From Candidatus Coatesiibacteriota bacterium (lineage in GTDB: Bacteria; RBG-13-66-14), in assembly GCA_030631385.1 (NCBI GenBank), contig DAOVLG010000104.1:1-6555 (forward strand): a stretch of DNA of 6,555 nucleotides, written 5' to 3'. Below, piece after piece: positions 1 to 4,649 of this stretch. Positions within the stretch are counted from its first letter, which is position 1. Each line of letters starts with the position of its first letter. Below the pieces are notes generated by a model that saw only the letters and a list, made by a program, of their open reading frames with translations, was not told where the DNA came from and made no database searches. The translations under genes were made by a program, and so were the position numbers.

Positions 1-388
1 GCACCGATCGGTAGATCATGGGGTCGTAGCGGACGTAGGCTTCCCAACCTTCCACATACCCGTCGTCAGCCGCCTCGGTCTCAGCGCCTCGATGCTCCTC
101 CTCCCGGCGGTCGGGCTTGGGGGTTTCGTCGGGGAGGAAGTCCCGCTGCGCCTCCCAGGCCTCGTCGCCGCGGTCTTTCGAATTCAGGTCGGTATCGGTC
201 TGAGCCGCCCGTTCCAGGGGGTCTACCGCCTCGAGAACGGGGTTTGCGACAAGCTCCTCCTCCACCCGCTCCTGCAAGAGAAGCATCGGTAGAGCCAGGA
301 GCTTTATGGCCTGCTGCAGCTTGGGTGAGAGCTTGAGCTGGAGTTTGAGCGTGCTCTCGAGGGTCAGGCGGGGCTCTAGTGGTGTCAT
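1..388 (-). CDS. rpoN: RNA polymerase sigma-54 factor, N-terminal part (runs off the window)
   Basis: Only the first 129 codons are present. Residues 10-55 match sigma-54 region I: a leucine-rich stretch, then SPKLQQAIKLLALP (21-34), then a Glu-rich helix ending in NPVLE (49-53), close to the family pattern LTPQLQQAIKLLQLS...ENPLLE. In the family this region contacts activators and blocks open-complex formation until an AAA+ enhancer-binding protein hydrolyses ATP. Residues about 56-122 are strongly acidic and low in complexity, as expected of the variable region II linker. The core-binding and DNA-binding domains (including the RpoN box) lie outside the window. The ATG is supported by AAGGTG eight nt upstream (397-402). 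The gene starts 22 nt after the PilZ gene, so the two are probably cotranscribed. Family assignment is firm; whether the full gene is intact cannot be seen. Confidence 0.93.
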   Translation of the reverse strand, partial: MTPLEPRLTLESTLKLQLKLSPKLQQAIKLLALPMLLLQERVEEELVANPVLEAVDPLERAAQTDTDLNSKDRGDEAWEAQRDFLPDETPKPDRREEEHRGAETEAADDGYVEGWEAYVRYDPMIYRSV

Positions 389-410
389 TTCTATTTCACC
401 TTCGGGTTAT

Positions 411-854
411 TTATTCTTGATCCCCCGTTTCTAGCATTTTGGTGATGTATTTGTACAGTTGAGTCTCCACCTCGCCGGTGAGGTTGATAAAACGCAGTCC
501 GAGCCCGAAGACCATATCGGTTGTCCTCAGCCCCGGGTCGCTCATAGGGATGTAGTTCTCGCCCAGCTGCACCACGCCCCCCTCGGAAACCTGGCTGTAT
601 GCCCGCACGACCTCGGCCTCCACGCAGGCTATCTGGGCCGCCTCGGGGAGGATGAAGGAGAGGGTGATGAGTTTGCCCAGCTTCGCTTTGAAGGGCAGTT
701 GATCCTCGATGTTTACCTCGATGGCGATCCCCGAGGTGGAGATGGAGCGTACCCTGACCTCGCGATGCAGGGTCGCCAAGCCGGAGATGACGACCGCGTC
801 CAGATCAATCGGCTTATGACGTGGGGTCTTGCGACGCTCGACTACGGATGCCAT
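411..854 (-). CDS. PilZ-domain protein, putative c-di-GMP effector
   Basis: A 147-residue, single-domain cytoplasmic protein with no signal peptide or membrane segment. It starts with ERRKTPRHK; R8 and R12 form the RxxxR c-di-GMP-binding motif. The second PilZ motif, normally [D/N]xSxxG, appears as S37-I-S39-T-S-G42, with serine in place of the acidic or amide residue. The rest fits a PilZ beta-barrel: a strand around LITLSFILP (62-70), a second around VEAEVVRAY, and the usual end GLRFINL followed by a C-terminal helix. Family knowledge says such proteins bind c-di-GMP and act on motility, exopolysaccharide or transcription; the partner here is unknown. The ATG has AGGAG (862-866) seven nt upstream. 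The gene has its own promoter-like region and is followed at once by rpoN. The altered second motif means ligand binding is likely but not certain. Confidence 0.88.
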   Translation of the reverse strand: MASVVERRKTPRHKPIDLDAVVISGLATLHREVRVRSISTSGIAIEVNIEDQLPFKAKLGKLITLSFILPEAAQIACVEAEVVRAYSQVSEGGVVQLGENYIPMSDPGLRTTDMVFGLGLRFINLTGEVETQLYKYITKMLETGDQE

Positions 855-886
855 CGGGAGTCTCCTGAGTATCGTATCATGTTGGG

Positions 887-896
887 TTACCGGTAA
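887..896. repeat. 10-bp perfect palindrome in the pilZ leader
   Basis: TTACCGGTAA is a perfect palindrome between the likely promoter and the pilZ ribosome binding site. It could be an operator half-site pair or a weak RNA hairpin. The symmetry does not extend beyond ten bases, so chance is also plausible. Confidence 0.25.
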
Positions 897-918
897 GTGT
901 CATGTGATCTTACAGAAT

Positions 919-942
919 ATAATACCATCACTCATTATACCA
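919..942 (-). promoter_or_regulatory. Probable promoter of the pilZ-rpoN operon (two extended -10 elements)
   Basis: The minus strand reads TGG-TATAAT (934-942), an exact -10 hexamer with the TGn extension. Fifteen bp downstream it reads TGG-TATTAT (919-927), a weaker copy. No convincing -35 hexamer lies 16-18 bp upstream of either, which is tolerated for extended -10 promoters. The surrounding 60 bases are clearly AT-rich compared with the genes. Transcription from the first copy would start near 927 and give a leader of about 70 nt before pilZ. Confidence 0.6.
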
Positions 943-980
943 TACCTTACTTTTTCCTTCCGGGCAAGAAACGGCTGGGA

Positions 981-1011
981 TTAAAAGGGCCAGGTTAACC
1001 TGGCCTTTTAA
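981..1011 (-). terminator. Rho-independent terminator after tRNA-Asp (potentially bidirectional)
   Basis: The inverted repeat GGCCAGGTT/AACCTGGCC is perfect. It folds as a G+C-rich stem closed by TTAA and is flanked by AAAA on one side and TTTT on the other, with one extra G in one arm. It starts 3 nt after the CCA end of tRNA-Asp and precedes the pilZ promoter, so it ends the tRNA transcript (and any ftsZ readthrough) and insulates pilZ-rpoN. The T tract is only four bases long. Confidence 0.85.
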
Positions 1012-1013
1012 TC

Positions 1014-1091
1014 TGGCGCGGCGGACGGGACTCGAACCCGCAACTTCCGGCGTGACAGGCCGGTGCTCTAACCTAGTTGAACTACCGCCGC
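1014..1091 (-). tRNA. tRNA-Asp (anticodon GTC)
   Basis: The cloverleaf is complete. The acceptor stem is GCGGCGG/CCGCCGC, the D arm GTTC/GAGC, and the anticodon stem CCGGC/GCCGG encloses loop CTGTCAC, giving GTC. The variable loop is AAGTT and the T arm GCGGG-TTCGAGT-CCCGT contains one G-T pair. The discriminator is G73, the known AspRS identity base, and the 3' CCA is encoded. The length is 78 nt including CCA. It lies 63 nt after tRNA-Val and directly before the terminator, so both are probably processed from one precursor. Confidence 0.97.
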
Positions 1092-1154
1092 CCGATAAAC
1101 CCGCCCCGAAGGTGCCGATGAACGGATCACTACGCCTCCCCCAACCGGCCCATC

Positions 1155-1231
1155 TGGTGGGCGGAACAGGGGTCGAACCTGTGACCTCCGGTTTGTAAGA
1201 CCGGCGCTCTCACCAGCTGAGCTACCCGCCC
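1155..1231 (-). tRNA. tRNA-Val (anticodon TAC)
   Basis: The cloverleaf is complete. The acceptor stem is GGGCGGG/TCCGCCC, the D arm GCTC/GAGC, and the anticodon stem CCGGT/ACCGG encloses loop CTTACAA, giving TAC. The variable loop is AGGTC and the T arm ACAGG-TTCGACC-CCTGT. The discriminator is A and CCA is encoded. The length is 77 nt including CCA. TAC (U34, probably modified) can read all or most GTN valine codons. It is the first gene behind the promoter at 1247-1275. Confidence 0.97.
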
Positions 1232-1246
1232 TCACTCGCGCGAGGC

Positions 1247-1275
1247 AGTCTAACCCCCGCCCTGATTTATGTCAA
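1247..1275 (-). promoter_or_regulatory. Sigma-70-type promoter for the tRNA-Val/tRNA-Asp unit
   Basis: A consensus -35 TTGACA (1270-1275) is followed after exactly 17 nt by TAGACT (1247-1252), which matches TATAAT at four of six positions including the key A and T. The bases just downstream, GCCTCGCG, form a G+C-rich discriminator as in stringently controlled stable-RNA promoters. The start point would be near 1240, giving a leader of about nine nt before the tRNA. The palindrome CTCGCGCGAG (1235-1244) covers this start region. Confidence 0.8.
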
Positions 1276-1304
1276 GGACAAACTGATCCTGACGCTTGGC
1301 CGGG

Positions 1305-2453
1305 TTACAATCGCTGCTGTTCCCGGCGTTCCTTCCAGCGCATGAAGGTCGGCCGATCCAGATCTTCGTCTTTTAGGTTCGTGAAATTGATTACAAGACC
1401 GCGATCCATGGTCCCGGTGGCCTCATACTCCATGGGGACCAGCTCCCGTTCAGCATCGGGTTCCTCCAGTTCAGCCGCTTCCTGCAGCGTCCCGTCCTTT
1501 CGGGTGAAGCCGGTGGCGATCACGGTCACCGTGACTTGGTCCTGGAGTTCTGAGTTGACGACGCCGAAGACGATTTCGGCATTCTCGTCCACCGCCTCGC
1601 GGATAGTGCCCAGCGCTTCGTCCACGGCGTAAAGCGGGATATCCTCGGGCGCCGTGATGTTCACCAACACGCCCACGGCTCCCTCGATGGAGACACCGTC
1701 CAGGAGCGGTGAGCTGATGGCGTTGTGTACGGCGTCGTGGATGGCGCTCTCGCCCGTGCCGTAGCCGGTACCCATGAGGGCGTCGCCCATGCCCTTCATC
1801 ACGGTGACCACGTCGGCGAAGTCCACGTTGATCAGGCCCGGTACCATGATGATGTCCGAGATTCCCTGGACCGCCTGGTTAAGCACGTCGTCGGCCATCT
1901 CGAAGGCCGAGGTCATCGTGGTGCGTTTCTCAACCACCGAGAGGAGGCGCTGGTTGGGGATAACGATGAGGGTATCCACGTACTTTCTGAGCTCCTCCAG
2001 GCCGGCCTCGGCTTTCCTGGCCCGCGCCGGCCCCTCGAACTTGAAGGGTTTGGTGACCACGGCTACGGTGAGGATGTTCCGTTCCCCGGCCAGCTCGGCG
2101 ATGACTGGACTCGCACCGGTACCCGTACCGCCCCCCAGACCGGCGGTGATGAAGAGCATGTCGGCCCCCTCCAGGTACTGGCGGATCTCGTCTAAATTTT
2201 CCTCGGCCGCCTCGCGGCCGACCTCGGGTTGGGCCCCGGCTCCCAACCCGTGGGTCAGTTTGGTGCCGAGCTGGATCTTGTTGTAGGCCGTGTTCTGCAT
2301 GAGCGCCTGGGCGTCGGTGTTGGCGGCGATGAAGTCCACACCCCGCAGACCCGCTTCCACCATGCGGTTGACCGCGTTGCCGCCTCCTCCGCCGATGCCT
2401 ATCACCTTCAGGTTTGCGAAGGTCTGCTGTTCGGTGTCCAATAGCTCGAGCAT
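1305..2453 (-). CDS. ftsZ: Cell division protein FtsZ
   Basis: The tubulin-like GTPase that polymerises into the division ring. The 382 residues are complete. The N-terminal nucleotide site shows VIGIGGGGGNAVNRM (17-31), the tubulin signature GGGTGTG is at 107-113, and the catalytic T7 loop carries N209, D211 and D214, so a GTPase-competent polymer is expected. The core ends near residue 317. A linker of about 40 residues leads to the C-terminal peptide DLDRPTFMRW (364-373) and a basic tail KERREQQRL, the region that docks on FtsA and other anchors. The usual Ile before Pro in that peptide is Arg here. The ATG has AAGGAG five nt upstream. The gene follows ftsA by 40 nt and is the last protein gene of the dcw cluster; no strong terminator separates it from the tRNAs. 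Confidence 0.99.
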   Translation of the reverse strand: MLELLDTEQQTFANLKVIGIGGGGGNAVNRMVEAGLRGVDFIAANTDAQALMQNTAYNKIQLGTKLTHGLGAGAQPEVGREAAEENLDEIRQYLEGADMLFITAGLGGGTGTGASPVIAELAGERNILTVAVVTKPFKFEGPARARKAEAGLEELRKYVDTLIVIPNQRLLSVVEKRTTMTSAFEMADDVLNQAVQGISDIIMVPGLINVDFADVVTVMKGMGDALMGTGYGTGESAIHDAVHNAISSPLLDGVSIEGAVGVLVNITAPEDIPLYAVDEALGTIREAVDENAEIVFGVVNSELQDQVTVTVIATGFTRKDGTLQEAAELEEPDAERELVPMEYEATGTMDRGLVINFTNLKDEDLDRPTFMRWKERREQQRL

Positions 2454-2455
2454 GG

Positions 2456-2468
2456 TTACTCCTTAACT
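2456..2468 (-). promoter_or_regulatory. ftsZ ribosome binding site within a small inverted repeat
   Basis: The ftsZ Shine-Dalgarno AAGGAG (2459-2464) sits at an optimal 5 nt from the ATG. It is flanked by GTTA and TAAC, which can pair and leave AGGAG in the loop. A four-bp A+T-rich stem would be weak, so an exposed site with strong initiation is the simpler reading. Confidence 0.7.
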
Positions 2469-2493
2469 TTTTTGGAACGTCCGTCTATCCGTA

Positions 2494-3732
2494 TTAAAAG
2501 AAGTCCTTGAGCCAGTTCTTCATCCGGTTGACGATGTTTTCGAAGAGGGAGCCATCCTCGAGGTCTCGTCCGCCGAACTGTCTGTCCTCGGCGGCTTTGA
2601 GCACCAGGCCGACGCCGGTGGAGAAGGCCGGGTCATTGACCGCATCGAAGAGGCCGCCGACGGGGATGGGGTTGCCGGTACGCACCGGGGCGGCGAAGGC
2701 CCGCTCGGCAAGCTCCACGATTCCGGGCAGCTTGCTCGCCCCACCGGTGAGCACGTAGCCGGCGCGGTTGGTCTCGGCGTATTTGCTCTTGGCTATCTCA
2801 CCGCGGGCGAGTTCGAGGATCTCGGTCATCCTCGGCTCGATGATGTCCACCAAGTGACGGCGCGGCACCAACCTCGGCGGGCGGCCGCCTACACTCGGAA
2901 CCTCGATCATCTCGTCGGGCCCGACCAGCTCGTAGCCGGCGGTGCCGTGGTTGATCTTGAGCTGCTCGGCTTGCTTCGTGGGTGTTCGCAGGCCGACGGA
3001 GATGTCGTTGGTGACGTTGTTGCCGCCCAAGGCGATGATCGAGCTGAAGCGCAGCGCGCCGTCTATGATCATGGCGATGTCGGTGGTCCCGCCGCCGATG
3101 TCTATCAGGGCTACCCCGAGTTCCTCCTCGTCGTCGGTGAGTACCGCCCGGCAGCTGGCCAGTGGTTCCAGGATGATGTCGGCCACCTTCAGCCCGGCCC
3201 GTTGGACGCTCTTGACGATGTTTTGCACGCTGGTGACCGCACCGGTGACGATGTGGACCTCGGCCTCCAGCCGGACCCCGCTCATTCCCACCGGGTTCTT
3301 GATCCCGTCCTGGTCGTCCACGATGTACTCCTGGGGCAGGACGTGGATCACCTCGCGGTCGAGGGGGATGGCGATCGCCTGGGCCGCTTCGATGACCCGT
3401 TTCACGTCGTGCTCGCGGATCTCGTGGTCCTGACCCGAGACGGCGATCACGCCCCGTGAGTTGAAGCTCTTGATGTGTCCGCCGGCGACACCGGCGTACA
3501 CACCGGTGACCTTGACGTCGGCCATCAGTTCCGCCTTCTCCACCGCCCGGGCGATGCTCTGGACGCAGTCGTCAATGTGGACGACGACACCCCGACGCAG
3601 GCCCTGGGCGGGTGAGGTGCCCACACCGATGATCTCCAGGCCCGTCTCGCCGATCTCGGCGATGATCGCGCCGATCTTGGTCGTACCGATGTCCAGTCCG
3701 ACAACGGTCTTGCCGTTATGCCCTTTTGCCAC
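2494..3732 (-). CDS. ftsA: Cell division protein FtsA
   Basis: The actin-like ATPase that anchors FtsZ filaments to the inner membrane and signals to the late divisome. From the chosen start it is 412 residues. It shows phosphate-1 motif DIGTTK (14-19), the FtsA-specific 1C (SHS2) subdomain at about 75-160 in place of actin subdomain 1B, phosphate-2 motif DIGGGTTD (211-218), adenosine motif GGASKLPGI (330-338), and a C-terminal amphipathic helix NIVNRMKNWLKDFF (399-412), the membrane-targeting sequence. The frame opens further upstream to a GTG at 3765, but that start lacks a ribosome binding site. The GTG at 3732 has GGAGG seven nt upstream and gives MAKGHNGKTVVGLDIGTTK, where family members usually begin. 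It is preceded by an unusual 85-nt leader and followed by ftsZ. Confidence 0.98.
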   Translation of the reverse strand: MAKGHNGKTVVGLDIGTTKIGAIIAEIGETGLEIIGVGTSPAQGLRRGVVVHIDDCVQSIARAVEKAELMADVKVTGVYAGVAGGHIKSFNSRGVIAVSGQDHEIREHDVKRVIEAAQAIAIPLDREVIHVLPQEYIVDDQDGIKNPVGMSGVRLEAEVHIVTGAVTSVQNIVKSVQRAGLKVADIILEPLASCRAVLTDDEEELGVALIDIGGGTTDIAMIIDGALRFSSIIALGGNNVTNDISVGLRTPTKQAEQLKINHGTAGYELVGPDEMIEVPSVGGRPPRLVPRRHLVDIIEPRMTEILELARGEIAKSKYAETNRAGYVLTGGASKLPGIVELAERAFAAPVRTGNPIPVGGLFDAVNDPAFSTGVGLVLKAAEDRQFGGRDLEDGSLFENIVNRMKNWLKDFF

Positions 3733-3737
3733 CTTTA

Positions 3738-3747
3738 CCCCTCCCTT
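3738..3747 (-). promoter_or_regulatory. Ribosome binding site that fixes the ftsA start
   Basis: The minus strand reads AAGGGAGGGG, with GGAGG (3740-3744) seven nt before the GTG at 3732. No comparable site precedes the GTG at 3765, so the shorter FtsA is preferred. The purine run overlaps the TAA of an upstream 10-codon mini-ORF. Confidence 0.85.
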
Positions 3748-3778
3748 AAGATTCGGGGATTGCACGCCAAATTGCCAC
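3746..3778 (-). CDS. Possible 10-codon upstream ORF in the ftsA leader
   Basis: GTG GCA opens a frame reading MAIWRAIPES, followed by TAA (3746-3748). The stop lies inside the ftsA Shine-Dalgarno. An AAGGGA element lies 12 nt before the GTG, farther than ideal. The frame differs from that of ftsA. It could act by coupling or competing with ftsA initiation, or be a relic of a duplicated initiation site. At this length chance occurrence is likely, and no function is claimed. Confidence 0.2.
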   Translation of the reverse strand: MAIWRAIPES

Positions 3779-3817
3779 TTTTATTTTATGTCCCTTAAAT
3801 ATGCTCGTTTCACTTTC

Positions 3818-4621
3818 TTACGGAGGTCGGTTCCGGGAGATGATCTGTCTTGAGTACCGGGCGTCCAGCTCGATTAAGCCGTTTTGACGTTCACGGGTGT
3901 ACACGGCCTGCAGGGCGGCCAGCTTGGCCGGCGAGACGTTCAGCGGGAAGAGTATCCGGGAAGAGTCGGTGAGCAGCCCCTCGAGATGATCTCGCGTGAG
4001 TCGGATCTCGATCAGCTCGTCGAAGAGCGGTAGGGCCTGGCGCTGCATCTCTGCACATAGCTCAGAGGCGGCCCGTACTATAGAGTCGGAGTACCGCTCC
4101 AACTCACCCCGGCGGTCCACGGTGTAGGAGGTTATCACCGGAAGATCGAATCCCGCGATCGTGACGGCATCATCTCCCTTCGTATGGGGAAGGATCTGTG
4201 TTTGGTAAACCGGCAGCACCGTCCCGTTGCCGGCCAGAAGTTGCAGCGGTCCCTCGGCCAGCCAACAGGCCGGCGAGAGCTCATTCACCCGGACGATTAA
4301 TTTATCGGGATAAACCTTTTGAAGAAAAACACTAGCGATGTAGGGGTGCCGCCCTAAGCGCGACGCGACCCCGTCCAAGTCCAGTGAAAATAGATTCTCC
4401 CCCAGGGGCAACAGGTTCATTATCTCGGGCGAAGAGACCACGGCGTTCCCACAGATGGCCACCCGCTTCAGGTCGTAGACGTCGGAGCGCAGGTAAAGGA
4501 GTACGGCCACGCCTGAGAGCGCGACGACCGCCACGGTGGTGAAGAGCTTCGCCCTTCGGCCCATCCTCGAGTGGAAGCCGTCATTTCTCTCCGGGGGCTG
4601 GATGTATTTGGTGTGTTTCAT
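3818..4621 (-). CDS. ftsQ: Cell division protein FtsQ (DivIB family)
   Basis: A bitopic inner-membrane divisome protein that links cytoplasmic FtsA/FtsZ to the septal synthase complex through FtsL and FtsB. The 267 residues show a short basic cytoplasmic tail (1-25), one membrane segment at about 26-44 (LFTTVAVVALSGVAVLLYL), a POTRA domain at about 48-115 with the typical VAICGN...PEI...ENLFSLDL...PYI..V.L.K.YPD.L.V.V.E pattern, then the FtsQ beta domain ending LIELDARYSRQIISR. Sequence conservation is low, as usual for FtsQ; topology, POTRA pattern and position between murB and ftsA make the call. The start is 4 nt after the murB stop, and its only good Shine-Dalgarno lies across a hairpin. 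A later ATG (Met20) has no usable site. Two lumenal cysteines (C119, C189) are present; C57 lies near the membrane. Confidence 0.95.
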   Translation of the reverse strand: MKHTKYIQPPERNDGFHSRMGRRAKLFTTVAVVALSGVAVLLYLRSDVYDLKRVAICGNAVVSSPEIMNLLPLGENLFSLDLDGVASRLGRHPYIASVFLQKVYPDKLIVRVNELSPACWLAEGPLQLLAGNGTVLPVYQTQILPHTKGDDAVTIAGFDLPVITSYTVDRRGELERYSDSIVRAASELCAEMQRQALPLFDELIEIRLTRDHLEGLLTDSSRILFPLNVSPAKLAALQAVYTRERQNGLIELDARYSRQIISRNRPP

Positions 4622-4649
4622 CGGTTTAGGCCAGGGGCCTAAGCTCCTC
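4622..4649 (-). promoter_or_regulatory. Hairpin-bridged ribosome binding site of ftsQ at the murB stop
   Basis: Reading the minus strand: GAGGAG (4644-4649), one C, then TTAGGCC-CCT-GGCCTAA (4626-4642), then ACCG and the ftsQ ATG. The arms form a perfect 7-bp stem with a 3-nt loop, and the last three bases are the murB stop TAA. Linear spacing from GAGGAG to ATG is 22 nt, too long. With the 17-nt hairpin looped out it is 5 nt, which is ideal. No other good Shine-Dalgarno lies near the ATG. Termination-reinitiation after murB is an alternative or additional route. Confidence 0.6.

Larger units (their letters stand above)
3726..3798 (-). repeat. Imperfect direct repeat of the ftsA initiation region
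   Basis: Upstream copy (3772-3798): TTAAGGGA, a 7-nt gap, then TAAAAGTGGCAA. Downstream copy (3726-3749): TTAAGGGA, gap GGGG, then TAAAGGTGGCAA. The left blocks are identical and the right blocks match at 11 of 12 positions. The offset is 46-49 bp. The downstream copy holds the real ftsA Shine-Dalgarno and GTG; the upstream copy carries a matching GTG GCA. Confidence 0.55.

Noticed and set aside
92..292. Small plus-strand open frame of 66 codons at the left edge
   Set aside because: The opposite strand here clearly encodes sigma-54 region I and its acidic linker; the plus frame is its shadow.
459..896. Open frame of 145 codons on the plus strand
   Set aside because: It is antisense to the PilZ gene, is His- and Asp-rich, and runs through the pilZ promoter region. 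No supporting motif.
1266..1286. TGTC-AAG-GACA inverted repeat after ftsZ as a terminator
   Set aside because: The stem is only four bp with no T tract, and it overlaps the -35 of the tRNA promoter; too weak to terminate.
1725..2286. Overlapping plus-strand open frames of 156 and 170 codons
   Set aside because: Both mirror ftsZ codons in other frames and look like composition artefacts.
2854..3459. Open frame of 201 codons on the plus strand
   Set aside because: It lies opposite ftsA, which has full domain coverage. The protein is rich in D, V, G and L with no family motif, typical of antisense frames in high-G+C genes, and it has no promoter.
3757..3776. Sigma-54-like element TGGCAATTTGGCGTGCA in the ftsA leader
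   Set aside because: The GG and GC dinucleotides are 11 bp apart instead of the required 10, and other consensus bases are missing. It is tempting only because rpoN is nearby.
3783..3788. TAAAAT as a -10 element for an ftsA promoter in the 85-nt leader
   Set aside because: No acceptable -35 lies 16-18 bp upstream (GAAACG at 17 bp) and there is no TG extension. The AT-rich leader makes such a hexamer likely by chance.
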